Origin: a virus | IMG/VR virus record: IMGVR_UViG_3300000553_004736 | Span: 1 to 48,188 of that record | Direction: 5' to 3' (one strand) | Length of the DNA stretch: 48,188 bases | Shown here: in pieces, positions 1 through 8,190 of the stretch | Numbering within the stretch: the stretch's first letter is position 1 | How the letters are laid out: each line of letters starts with the position of its first letter | Notes under the pieces: generated by a model | The model's database searches: none | What the model was told of the DNA's origin: nothing | What the model saw: only the letters and a program-made list of their open reading frames with translations | Translations under genes and position numbers: made by a program

Positions 1-918
1 TTACTTCTTCATAAGGGCCGGCATCCATCCTGCATCTTGGATCGTTTGAAGGATGGCTTCCGCCGTGATCTGGTTCCCATACCGATTCATATGCACATTC
101 TGATCAGCAACGTGCCAGGTGAAACTTCCTTGGATATCAATTCCATTTATTATTCTATTTCTCATGGCGCAATATAAATCTGTGTATTTTGCACCTTCAA
201 CAGAAGAAGCATCACTCTCTTCCTGCCGAGTTGGCACACTCCACGGCATCTGGACGCTGAGAGTGTCTCCACCTGAACTCCAGTTAAAATAAGGCGGGTT
301 GGGGAATATTATCTCGGAGCAGCCATTTCCCTGAAGGTACTTGGCAATCAGTTCAAGGTTGCCTTCGGTGCTGATGACAACTGGGTCTCCCGCAGTGGGG
401 GTGTAGCCAGAGGATCCAAGCACGGTGATGACATCGGCAGCGATTCCAACGACTGTCTCTTCATTCGAGTTGATTAGGATCTTGCTTCCATTGGAGAAGT
501 TGGATCCCATCCCGCTTTCAACTGCGAACGATTTCGTTGAGGCGTCATATTGAGAAGCGACTACGGTCTGGTGCTGGGCGAGTTGGTCATTCGTCCCACC
601 ATAAACCACAGCAATAGTTGGAATCTCATACTCAAACATATCCTTAACTCTGCTATACATCTGAGAGGTCGTATTTCCGCTGACACCCAAATTCCTTGAT
701 ATGACATTTCCGCCATTGCTATTTATCAATACTTCTAGTTGGAATGGATAAAAATCGCCCAATACCAAACCTAAACTTGTGTTAAATGTTTGGCTGTCCC
801 CAATGCATACTATCGCCTTGGGAGCAGGCGGGGGCGGGGTGGCCGTTTGGCTTGAGCCTGCGCAAGCAAGCAATAGAGGAAGGGTGATCAGAGCCGAAAT
901 CCACTTTGGAATCTTCAC
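1..918 (-). CDS. SGNH/GDSL-family secreted lipoprotein esterase
   Basis: The 305-residue product starts with a lipoprotein signal: charged MKIPK, a hydrophobic stretch, and LLLAC as lipobox with Cys 19 as the lipidation site. SGNH hydrolase blocks follow in order: IGDSQTF (nucleophile Ser), GVSGNTT (Gly), YGGTNDQ (Asn) and, near the C terminus, DQNVHMN (Asp/His pair). A beta-rich insert of roughly 60 residues lies after block III. The start is GTG, preceded by GAGGGAG. Such enzymes usually remove acyl groups from glycans or lipids. It is the last gene of the late operon, after the tail spike, and is visibly richer in A/T than its neighbours, so it is probably a recently acquired accessory gene (moron) acting on the host envelope. 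The substrate is not deducible. Confidence 0.82.
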   Translation of the reverse strand: MKIPKWISALITLPLLLACAGSSQTATPPPPAPKAIVCIGDSQTFNTSLGLVLGDFYPFQLEVLINSNGGNVISRNLGVSGNTTSQMYSRVKDMFEYEIPTIAVVYGGTNDQLAQHQTVVASQYDASTKSFAVESGMGSNFSNGSKILINSNEETVVGIAADVITVLGSSGYTPTAGDPVVISTEGNLELIAKYLQGNGCSEIIFPNPPYFNWSSGGDTLSVQMPWSVPTRQEESDASSVEGAKYTDLYCAMRNRIINGIDIQGSFTWHVADQNVHMNRYGNQITAEAILQTIQDAGWMPALMKK

Positions 919-953
919 TGCACTCTCCCTCTATTGTTTGACATGTTTCTATT

Positions 954-3233
954 TTAGATCCCCTTCGCGTCAAGTCGCGCAGAAAGTTCCTGAACGGCTT
1001 TGATGAGAGGCGCGATCAGCTCTTCGTAGCGCAGGCCCTGCCGGCTTTCCGGGTTGGACGGATCATCCTGAGTCCAGGCGCCACAGTCCTCCACCTTGGC
1101 GGCATCCAGCGCGGCCTTTACTTCCTGGGCCAGGAGGCCGTAGTGGGTGCGGGAACCCGGGACCGGCGTGACCTTGACGACAGCTTCCTTCGTCAGGGCT
1201 CCCTTTTCGTCATATTCTTGCGGTTCGACCACATCGACCTGGTTCCTACCCGTGATCCAGCGGTAGGAGACCGGACGCAGGCTGTTGATGAAGGCCAAGC
1301 CGAGCTGGGAATCAGCCACAGCGGTTTTCTCGCGGGCATCAGAGGTGCTGATCGTGGAAGTCGCGGCCCAGATAACCGAAGGTCGCGCCCCTGAGGCGCC
1401 CAGCGACACGGCATTGTCCACCGCTGGCTGGAGCGCTCCGGCCAACACTTTCCATACCGAGGCGCCCCCGATATTGAAATAGGTCACCGTGTAGCTTTGG
1501 AGGGCCGTGGTATTGCACCCGGTTGCGTTGCTATCGCCCAGATAGAGGGCCGTTCCGGTCAAGCTGACCAGGTTGGTCTTCGCGGTCGCACCCGCATTGA
1601 TTTGCTGGAACGCTTGGTTGTTGTCGAGAAAGAAATTGGTTCCGTGCCAGCCAACAGGGCCGCTCCCGACGTTGACCTCATGGGTGACATTGGAAGAGTC
1701 TCCACCGTATCGAACGAGCTGGGCAGCAGCAGCTCCGATGCTGCGCTTGATGATATTCACACCACCGCCACTGCTGGTCAGGGTCGTTCCTCCTTGCCAG
1801 ACACAGGTCTCATCAATGGTGACGCCCGATCCGCAATTGGCCGTGACAGTGACGTTCCCGGCGATCTGGACGGCAGAAAACACGGTGTTCGACTGGTCGA
1901 TGGTGATGGCGCCCTTGAGCCTCACGCCAACGACCTTGGGGCCGCCACTGCCGGCAGGAGCCGTCCCCGTCATTGTGGAGAGTTTACCGAACGCCCCTCC
2001 CATGATGGTCGCAGCCCCGGTGTCGGTCATCAGAATGCCGCCCGTAGACTGGGAAGACTCGATGTTTTCGAGGTGATGGTAGAGGCTGGCCGTCCCAGAC
2101 ACGCCGATCTCAATATCGTAGCCGGTGGCCGTAAGGTCAGCCGTCTGCCAGACCGGATTGGAACCGATGATTTCGAGCTGTCCAATGCCCTGGAAGAGGA
2201 GTGCCCGGCCATAGGCCCACATCGAGCCCGTATTGACGCACCTGGCGTTCTGAACCGCCGAGGTAAAGACGATATTGTGCCCGGTGAAGGTGGGCGTGGA
2301 CGCATCACCCATGAACTTCAGGCCGTTCAGCTCAAACTCCCAGGGGGCGCTGATCGTGATGATGGGCCCGTTCGCGTTCTTCTTGATCTGGACGAACCCC
2401 ATCCCGATAAGGCGCTGGCCGGAGGTGCTCGCGGTCAGGTTGTTGGCGAGGTAGGTCCCGTCAGGGAAGATGATGCTGCGCCCGCTGTTGATGGCCTTCT
2501 GGATGCCCGCTGAGGAATCATTGGTCCCAGTGGGATCCACGCCTTGGAAGTCCGTGACGGTGACGCAGTCGGCATTCTTCTGGGCCTGGGTGCGAACTGC
2601 GGCGCCAAAGGCCGCCAGGAAACTGCCAGAGGATGCGAGCCAGCCGAAGGCGGTCATGCTCTCACTGCCCACAATGCCAGGGGTCGTGGAGAGGTTATAG
2701 GTGCCGTTCCCGCCGGTTCCCGTACCGAAGCTGACGATGGTCGTCCCGAGCGGGATCCCCACGCCGGAGACTTGCTGGCCGACCTGAAGCACGCCCGCCG
2801 TCGCCGTGACGGTGAGCACGTTGGTCGCGCAGCTGGCCGTGATGGCGAAGGGCCCGCTGTCGGGATTGCTGGAATTGTTTGCGCACAGGTTGACCCAGGA
2901 GACCGAGGGATTGCTCACGCTTTGGAGCACGGCGCCGATCCCATAGCCACCGATTGCGGCAGCAAGGGTGGCGCTGAAATTGTATTCACCGCCCCCATTG
3001 AGCCAAGCCGTGTGCTGGGTGATCAGGTTGAGGATGCCGTTCATGTCCTGCCCGCTGGGAGGCACGCCCCCGGCCAGGAGAGGGAGCATGGTCACGTTGG
3101 GGAAACCGTCCGCGAGCGACGCCGCAGGAGAGGCAGAGGCCACCGGGATGGCGTTTTTTCCGCCAAAGTTCGGGCCTGAGCCAGAGGCGAACGGCTGCGA
3201 GAGCAAAGATGGGTAGGTGAGCGCGGTCGTCAT
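954..3233 (-). CDS. Tail spike/fibre with C-terminal S74 intramolecular chaperone
   Basis: 759 residues. The N terminus resembles baseplate-attachment regions of short tail fibres. Residues about 129-195 carry the GTGTGG-GTYNLS module that also occurs in three other virion proteins here. Residues about 225-560 look like a right-handed beta-helix (repeated short strands beginning at VTDFQGVDPTGTNDSSAGIQKAI, typical of pectate-lyase-like tail spikes). The C-terminal 110 residues are a Peptidase_S74 chaperone: SDAREKTAV with the catalytic Ser, then YGLLAQEVKAAL. That domain assists trimerisation and is cleaved off. The gene sits after the P2-gpI-like baseplate gene, the usual place for receptor-binding proteins. 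It probably binds or degrades a surface glycan. The family is clear; the substrate is unknown. Confidence 0.88.
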   Translation of the reverse strand: MTTALTYPSLLSQPFASGSGPNFGGKNAIPVASASPAASLADGFPNVTMLPLLAGGVPPSGQDMNGILNLITQHTAWLNGGGEYNFSATLAAAIGGYGIGAVLQSVSNPSVSWVNLCANNSSNPDSGPFAITASCATNVLTVTATAGVLQVGQQVSGVGIPLGTTIVSFGTGTGGNGTYNLSTTPGIVGSESMTAFGWLASSGSFLAAFGAAVRTQAQKNADCVTVTDFQGVDPTGTNDSSAGIQKAINSGRSIIFPDGTYLANNLTASTSGQRLIGMGFVQIKKNANGPIITISAPWEFELNGLKFMGDASTPTFTGHNIVFTSAVQNARCVNTGSMWAYGRALLFQGIGQLEIIGSNPVWQTADLTATGYDIEIGVSGTASLYHHLENIESSQSTGGILMTDTGAATIMGGAFGKLSTMTGTAPAGSGGPKVVGVRLKGAITIDQSNTVFSAVQIAGNVTVTANCGSGVTIDETCVWQGGTTLTSSGGGVNIIKRSIGAAAAQLVRYGGDSSNVTHEVNVGSGPVGWHGTNFFLDNNQAFQQINAGATAKTNLVSLTGTALYLGDSNATGCNTTALQSYTVTYFNIGGASVWKVLAGALQPAVDNAVSLGASGARPSVIWAATSTISTSDAREKTAVADSQLGLAFINSLRPVSYRWITGRNQVDVVEPQEYDEKGALTKEAVVKVTPVPGSRTHYGLLAQEVKAALDAAKVEDCGAWTQDDPSNPESRQGLRYEELIAPLIKAVQELSARLDAKGI

Positions 3234-3242
3234 GCTGGCTCC

Positions 3243-3908
3243 TTAATGAGGAAGGGGAACGGTGTAGTAGCCGCCAGAGAAAAAGATTCCCTGGCCGAAT
3301 GGCTGGAGGCCGGATCCTTGGAAGCCGAATCCGCTTGGAGGACTGAACCCGTTGATGAGGTATGCCTGCACGCCCGCAGGCCGGGGGATGGCGCCCGACT
3401 GGGTGATGATGCAGAGGCTCCCGATGTCGAGGTTGAACTCGAAGAGCAGCAGCATCGCCATGTTGCCCCGGTCCAGGGCGTAGCACTTGCCACCTGACCC
3501 GAACAGCGTGGTCAAGATCTTATTGATGACCTGTGCCGAACACCGCGAGATGTTGGCAAGAGCCTTCATCAAGATCAGGGTTCGGAAGGTGGCGTCGTTC
3601 ACTTTGAAGATCGTGCCGTTCCCACCGGTCCAGAAAGGGGCCTGGCCGAAGGGCTGCCATGAAGAGCCTTCTTTGAAACCCAGGTATGAGGCGGATTGCA
3701 GGGGCATATTGATGGTGCGTTGCACCCCAACGATCCGCCCCAGCACGTCAAGCCCATAGCCCTGTGCTGTGCTCACGTTCCAAACCATGTTGTAGAAGTT
3801 GGTGAGGTTCGTGGAGGGGTCGATATAGGCGTTCATGTTGTTGATGAGCGCCATCAGAATCGGACTGTTGGCGAACTGCGCGATGATGGTCTCTTCGAGG
3901 TTGATCAT
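3243..3908 (-). CDS. Baseplate/tail protein, DUF2612-like (gpI position)
   Basis: 221 residues starting MINLEETIIAQFANSPIL, followed by a helical region and the GYGLDVLGRIVGVQR motif typical of DUF2612 phage tail proteins, which occupy the place of P2 gpI between the baseplate J protein and the fibre. The C-terminal part contains three short Gly/Phe-rich repeats of the type QPFGQ.PFWTGGNG / QPFGQGIFFSGGYY, probably surface loops that dock the fibre. The start overlaps the stop of the J gene by ATGA. The role as a peripheral baseplate protein is inferred from family and position. Confidence 0.75.
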   Translation of the reverse strand: MINLEETIIAQFANSPILMALINNMNAYIDPSTNLTNFYNMVWNVSTAQGYGLDVLGRIVGVQRTINMPLQSASYLGFKEGSSWQPFGQAPFWTGGNGTIFKVNDATFRTLILMKALANISRCSAQVINKILTTLFGSGGKCYALDRGNMAMLLLFEFNLDIGSLCIITQSGAIPRPAGVQAYLINGFSPPSGFGFQGSGLQPFGQGIFFSGGYYTVPLPH

Positions 3909-5311
3909 GCGAGTGTCAAGGTGACGTTCCCGATGACGGGATACTGGTTGATGTTCAAGGCCTGAGAGGGGGTAGTGGGTGATCCGGTTCCCACCAGGAC
4001 GCTGAGGATGTTCACCCCAGGCAAGAGCTGGTTGATCGTCGAGAAGAACCGAGAGCCGTAGATCGTGGCGCCGATGCCCGCCGCTGGCGTTCCGCCGTCC
4101 TCACCGTTGAAAGCCTTGACCAGGCCGTTCGAGGCATCGCTGAGCAGCGCCAGCGCGTTGGAGGGCGGATTGGAGGCGGCTGCCAGGGTCACCGCGATAT
4201 TGATGGGCGCCGTGATGGGCACCGTGTAGCTCACGGCATAAGTCGGATATGGCGGAGGGTAGGTCGTGTCTTGGACGTAGACCGTGGTTGCAGCGGTCAT
4301 GGCCTCGCCTGGCACGGTCCCAACTGAGACATTCAGGTTGTAGGTCCCTGCCCCGCCCGTGCCGGTGCCCAACGATGCGATGGTCGTGCCCGCCGGAATG
4401 CTAACCCCGGAGATGGTCTGCCCCGCCACCAGCGCCCCGTAAGCAACGGCTGTGACCGTCAATACCGTCCCGGAAACACTGGCGGTAAAGGAGGCGCTCG
4501 GGGCGTAGCTGCAGCCGATGTCCTTCTTTGCCCAGATGGCGTTCGCGATGGCCGCCGGATTACCGCCCACCACGGCCACATAGATGGAGTTGCCCGGAAT
4601 GGTCAAGCCGCCGATGATGGCTGCCGTGTTTGAGGGGTTGTCCACCAGATAGGCCGCCGTAACGCCAGTGGCCAAGACAGCGGCACGAATCGCCGCCAAG
4701 CTACCATTGGCGTTCAGGGCCACTGATGCAGACCTCCGGGCCTCGAACTGCTGGGTGGTCTCCACATCCTGACCAAGGGCGACCTGGAGGGTGCTGGTGA
4801 TGGTGTCCCAACCAGGGGTCGTCTGATAAATGTTGAGGGGACCGACGAAGGGAATGGGGCCTGTGACCTGGTTGGAGAAGGTCAGGGTCACCGTGCCGCC
4901 CGCGCCGATGGTCCCCCCCAAGCAGGTATAGAGGTTCCCGCCCGCATCTGAAGCCACAGCCACACCGGCAGGGATCACCGTTCCGGCCAGGCCGCCGCAA
5001 ACCCCGGAAACCTGAGTGGGCTGGGCCGGGAACCGGGTCATGAAATAAAGGTTCCCGATCGCATCCTGCATCCGCCCCTGGGCGTATTGAGGATCCACCT
5101 GACTGACAATCTGAAGGAACTGGGCATCGCAGTCGGCGATGATGGCGGCGAGGGAACTGGCGAGCTGTCCCTGGGGGGTGTTGAGCCCAGGGTTCGCCCC
5201 GCCACCGAAAGCGGCATTAATATCCGCCTGGGCGCCAGCCAGGATCGCCGACTCATCGGGCAGCACGAATCCGGTGGGACCGAGGGTTGGGACAGGGACA
5301 TTGGTCATCAA
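3905..5311 (-). CDS. Baseplate J-like protein (wedge)
   Basis: 468 residues. The N-terminal part (PDESAILAGAQADINAAFGG ... LNTPQGQLASSLAAIIADCD) is the standard start of Mu gp47/P2 gpJ-like baseplate wedge proteins, followed by the ARRSASVALNANGSLAAIRAAVLATGV stretch of the J domain. An insert at about residues 270-340 is another copy of the GTGTGG-GTYNL module, breaking the J fold before a conserved C-terminal domain. It connects the baseplate hub to the periphery. Coding is continuous with the gp25-like gene upstream, with a 6-base gap. Confidence 0.9.
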   Translation of the reverse strand: MMTNVPVPTLGPTGFVLPDESAILAGAQADINAAFGGGANPGLNTPQGQLASSLAAIIADCDAQFLQIVSQVDPQYAQGRMQDAIGNLYFMTRFPAQPTQVSGVCGGLAGTVIPAGVAVASDAGGNLYTCLGGTIGAGGTVTLTFSNQVTGPIPFVGPLNIYQTTPGWDTITSTLQVALGQDVETTQQFEARRSASVALNANGSLAAIRAAVLATGVTAAYLVDNPSNTAAIIGGLTIPGNSIYVAVVGGNPAAIANAIWAKKDIGCSYAPSASFTASVSGTVLTVTAVAYGALVAGQTISGVSIPAGTTIASLGTGTGGAGTYNLNVSVGTVPGEAMTAATTVYVQDTTYPPPYPTYAVSYTVPITAPINIAVTLAAASNPPSNALALLSDASNGLVKAFNGEDGGTPAAGIGATIYGSRFFSTINQLLPGVNILSVLVGTGSPTTPSQALNINQYPVIGNVTLTLA

Positions 5312-5317
5312 GTGCTC

Positions 5318-5665
5318 CTAGAAAGTCACGCCGAGCGCTTGCCCGGTGATGTCGATGACCTGGACGACCCCAGTTACCGCCCCGTTTTTCACGTCAAGAT
5401 TGACCACCCGAGCAGAGACCACATCGGGCACGGTGAGAGCTGCCTGGACCAGGAGCGCTGAGACCAGGGCCGGGGAGAATTCCTGCCCGAACACCTCGCT
5501 GAGCCAGGGGAGGCCCAGGGTCGTGTCGTAGTAGACCTCGCCCAGGAAGGTGCTGATGGCGCTGGCCACGTCCTGGGCGATTGCCTCCGAGCCCGTGGCC
5601 AGGGCGATGTTGCCGTTGGCATCGAGCATGAGGTCCCAGGCGGGAGAAAGCTGGATCGTGTCCAT
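5318..5665 (-). CDS. Baseplate wedge protein, gp25/gpW-like
   Basis: About 115 residues: MDTIQLSPAWDLMLDANGNI followed by AIAQDVASAISTFLGEVYYD and LGLPWLSEVFG. This matches the small gp25-like wedge proteins that lie just before baseplate J. The start is ambiguous: ATG at 5665, or GTG at 5668 which would overlap the upstream stop as GTGA; a GGAGG lies 6-9 bases upstream of either. It overlaps the spike gene. The product is a structural component of the baseplate wedge. Confidence 0.8.
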   Translation of the reverse strand: MDTIQLSPAWDLMLDANGNIALATGSEAIAQDVASAISTFLGEVYYDTTLGLPWLSEVFGQEFSPALVSALLVQAALTVPDVVSARVVNLDVKNGAVTGVVQVIDITGQALGVTF

Positions 5666-6474
5666 CACATCGGCCCTCCGGTATTACCGCCACCGGTCTG
5701 AACGCCGGAGTGGACGTGGGATGCGAGGCTGATGGATCCGCTCTTCACGTCGCCGGATGCACTGAAGGCCCCGGTAAGGGTGAAGTTGCCGTTCATGGTG
5801 GACCCGCCGGATCCACCGCCGGAGATAGCCACGCCGCCGCTGCCCGTGATCAGGCCGGCAACTTCGACCGTCGAGTCGAGCTTGGTGTCCCCGGTGACCT
5901 CTGCGGTGCCATTGACCTTCAGGGCCGCATTGATCGTCACCAGACTCGCGGTGACCTCCGCGATGGGAGCCCCGCCGATCTGGAGATTGATCAGGGACGG
6001 GTTCACGATGTTGATGGCCGCCTGGGTCACCTGGACGTAGCTGGTGGGTGCCGTGCCGGTAACCCACCCACCGAAATACAGAGCATCGGCCATGTCGAAC
6101 CGGCGGCCGCTCCCAGGGTTGGCCTGGGCTCCGGTGGCCTTGACGCTGGAAAGGTCACGGTCAGCGAACAGTGCGAAGCCTACATCGCCCTCGGCAGGGT
6201 CGCAGATCACGGCATTGGCCCCGCCCTGGACGCGGAAATAGGGCACGCCGAAGATGGTTCCGTGGGGCACGGCGGATGCATCGCCCGCCACCTGGTTGAC
6301 CAGGGGTTGCACATCCACGAACCCGACCAGAAGGCCGGCGCCCGGGTGGACGGCGATCACCTGGACCAGGGTGGCGATGTTCAGCTTGGCCAGCATCTGC
6401 GTGACCATGAAGTTCAGTTGGTTGAACGGGTTGTTCCCGCTCGCCATGCCCTGTTTCCCGAAGACGCCGCCCAT
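5665..6474 (-). CDS. Baseplate spike protein, gpV/Gp138 type
   Basis: 269 residues. Residues 15-110 look like the OB-fold N-terminal domain of Gp138/gpV-type central spikes (LNIATLVQVIAVHPGAG, VPYFRVQGGANAVICDPAEGDVGFALFADRD). The C-terminal 100 residues are a repetitive Gly/Ser/Thr-rich beta region ending in SHVHSGVQTGGGNTGGP, where HxH-type residues commonly bind the metal at the tip of the puncturing spike. It lies between hub and wedge genes. The protein probably pierces the outer membrane during tail contraction. Confidence 0.82.
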   Translation of the reverse strand: MGGVFGKQGMASGNNPFNQLNFMVTQMLAKLNIATLVQVIAVHPGAGLLVGFVDVQPLVNQVAGDASAVPHGTIFGVPYFRVQGGANAVICDPAEGDVGFALFADRDLSSVKATGAQANPGSGRRFDMADALYFGGWVTGTAPTSYVQVTQAAINIVNPSLINLQIGGAPIAEVTASLVTINAALKVNGTAEVTGDTKLDSTVEVAGLITGSGGVAISGGGSGGSTMNGNFTLTGAFSASGDVKSGSISLASHVHSGVQTGGGNTGGPM

Positions 6475-6475
6475 G

Positions 6476-7348
6476 CTAGTTCCCCACCCAAGTCGCGCTC
6501 ACCTTGGAATCCCAGGGACCGTTCGGCATCTCACAGGTGAGGTGGTGGTTGAGGCCATGCACGCGCCAGGTGCCGCAGCAGATCGGGATGCTGGACTGCA
6601 CCACGATGAGGCCGCCCAGCTTGATTCCGGGGTTGTAGAGGGTGGTGAGCTTCAGTCCCTTCTTGTCGAAGATCGGGTAGCCCTTCAGGCCGGTAGAGGC
6701 TGAGATCAGGGGAGCCTGGCCCTTCCTGGCCACACCGCGGGGGGCGATGAACAAGGTCCCGTCGTCCACACCGAACTCGATGTTCGCGGCATCGGCAATG
6801 GCCGCAGCCTGTTGCATGGCGGTCCCTGCGAGGTAGGGATTGTGCAAGCTGGCCGTGACGCCATTGTTCTCGAAGGCGTATTCCATCTGGGAGGCCAGGG
6901 CCTTCATGAGGTTCGCCACAGAGGCGCTCCCCTGGAAGCTCTTGGGCTTCACCGGAGCGAGTGCAGGGTAGAACCCCGCGATGGCCTCGATGCTGAATTC
7001 GAGGTTGGGAGCGCTCTGGTAGCTGGTCCACGCCCCAGTGATCTCGCCTTCGAAGGCGGTGGCCAGACCGAACTGATCCCCTGCCAGGAGCTGGAGCAAG
7101 CTCTTGTGGACGGCCAGCGGCTTCTCGCTCTTGGCCGGCAGGGTCGTGAGCATGTTCATGTCGTGCTCACGCATCCCGAAGATCTTGAGCTTCAGGCTGT
7201 TCTTGCTGGGATGCCCGCCCTTCTCGATCTCCGCTTCCATGCGCAGGCCGGTGAGGTTCACCGTGTTGTGCGAACCGTCGAAGGTCCCCTTGGTCAACGT
7301 GAGGTTGGCCTGGAGGATCTTCTGGTTGAAGCTGGAGCCTTGGGTCAT
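6476..7348 (-). CDS. Baseplate hub protein
   Basis: 290 residues without signal peptide or membrane segment. The segment VNLTGLRMEAEIEKGGHPSKNSLKLKIFGM and the later FSIEAIAGFYPALAPVKPKSFQGSASVANLMKALA are typical of phage hub proteins related to gpD/gp27, often annotated as baseplate hub in this type of myovirus. It sits between the spike gene and a small baseplate protein, consistent with a ring around the spike. The family assignment rests on pattern and position. Confidence 0.7.
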   Translation of the reverse strand: MTQGSSFNQKILQANLTLTKGTFDGSHNTVNLTGLRMEAEIEKGGHPSKNSLKLKIFGMREHDMNMLTTLPAKSEKPLAVHKSLLQLLAGDQFGLATAFEGEITGAWTSYQSAPNLEFSIEAIAGFYPALAPVKPKSFQGSASVANLMKALASQMEYAFENNGVTASLHNPYLAGTAMQQAAAIADAANIEFGVDDGTLFIAPRGVARKGQAPLISASTGLKGYPIFDKKGLKLTTLYNPGIKLGGLIVVQSSIPICCGTWRVHGLNHHLTCEMPNGPWDSKVSATWVGN

Positions 7349-7352
7349 GGGG

Positions 7353-7658
7353 TCACTTCTGATAGAGGCTGATGGTGCAGTTCTGGCCGCCCAGGTTCAC
7401 GTCGAGCTGCTGGGCGGGGATGGCCTGGAGCGGGACCTGCACGGTGTCTTGACCGATCTGGGAGTAGAGCAACTGGAAGCGCCCGCCAGGACCGAGGCCG
7501 GTATAGTCCGGGTCGTCCGAGCCCTGGGAATCATCGAAGCCCAGGTGGCCGATGAATCCGAGGTAGCGGTAGGAGTCGATCAGCACGCAGTTGAGGCAGA
7601 CGACGCCGGTCCAGAGGGTGATGCCGTCGATGGCGAGGTCGCAGTAGAGGTTGCTCAT
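7353..7658 (-). CDS. Small conserved baseplate/tail protein (plug-like)
   Basis: 101 residues: LYCDLAIDGITLWTGVVCLN, then YLGFIGHLGFDDSQGSDDPDYTGLG and RFQLLYSQ. This resembles the small beta-rich proteins found between hub and inner baseplate genes in related phages (sometimes called plug proteins). Its ATG overlaps the upstream stop. No catalytic motif is visible. A structural role is inferred from position. Confidence 0.55.
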   Translation of the reverse strand: MSNLYCDLAIDGITLWTGVVCLNCVLIDSYRYLGFIGHLGFDDSQGSDDPDYTGLGPGGRFQLLYSQIGQDTVQVPLQAIPAQQLDVNLGGQNCTISLYQK

Positions 7659-8188
7659 GATGCCGCCCCGTCAGCTTCCGCAACGACCGTTGACCAGGTG
7701 TGGGATGGCGGCTTGGCCGGCGCCTGGGCTTGCCCCTTCCCTCCCACAGCCTTCGAAGTGCTGGCGGGGTTCTTGGGCTTTGGCAGCGCCACGGTGGTAT
7801 AGGCCGGGGTGACCTCGCGCACCTCCAGCAGGGCCATGTCGACCACCAGCATGCTCAACCCGCCGTTTTCGGCAGTCTGGTCATGGTCGTAGTTCTCCAA
7901 GGTGACGTTGAGGTAGACCGCCGTCGGGGTGGCCACGTTGTAGAGGTTCGCCTGGGTCAGTTCGCTCTTGAGCGTGGCCTGGAACGCGGCGATCCGCTCC
8001 TGCCCACTCACGGCCATCCGGGTCTTGATGGCATTGGGTTCATTCACCTTGTTGTAGCTGGCGAAGGCGCCCAGTTCCACCGGGAACGTGCTGACTTTGG
8101 CCTTGTTGGCTACCTTTAGATCCAGGCAAGAATCCACGTCAAAAACCAGTTGCCCGTTCACCCTGTAGAGGCCCCACCCGTTCGCCAT
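7655..8188 (-). CDS. Tail/baseplate structural protein of unknown fold
   Basis: 177 residues from an ATG two bases after the tape-measure stop (MANGWGLYRVNGQLVFDVDS). The reading frame stays open further upstream, but that part is the shadow of the tape-measure gene. The body contains a DUF-like tail segment (FPVELGAFASYNKVNEPNAIKTRMAVSGQERIAAFQATL) seen in baseplate proteins next to the tape measure, and a low-complexity Pro/Lys/Ala C-terminal tail. Probably an initiator or baseplate component joining tube and hub. Confidence 0.62.
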   Translation of the reverse strand: MANGWGLYRVNGQLVFDVDSCLDLKVANKAKVSTFPVELGAFASYNKVNEPNAIKTRMAVSGQERIAAFQATLKSELTQANLYNVATPTAVYLNVTLENYDHDQTAENGGLSMLVVDMALLEVREVTPAYTTVALPKPKNPASTSKAVGGKGQAQAPAKPPSHTWSTVVAEADGAAS

Positions 8189-8190
8189 GG

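Noticed and set aside
930-960. TTGACA-like sequence upstream of the lipoprotein gene
   Set aside because: TTTGACATG is on the + strand, pointing into the end of the spike gene, without a suitable -10 and with no gene to serve.
1497-2513. Long + strand ORF (338 codons) antisense to the tail spike
   Set aside because: It is a composition effect of GC-rich coding on the minus strand; residues are dominated by Gly, Arg and Asp without domain features. The same holds for the long antisense ORFs at 10362-12587, 14912-16066 and 20644-22284.
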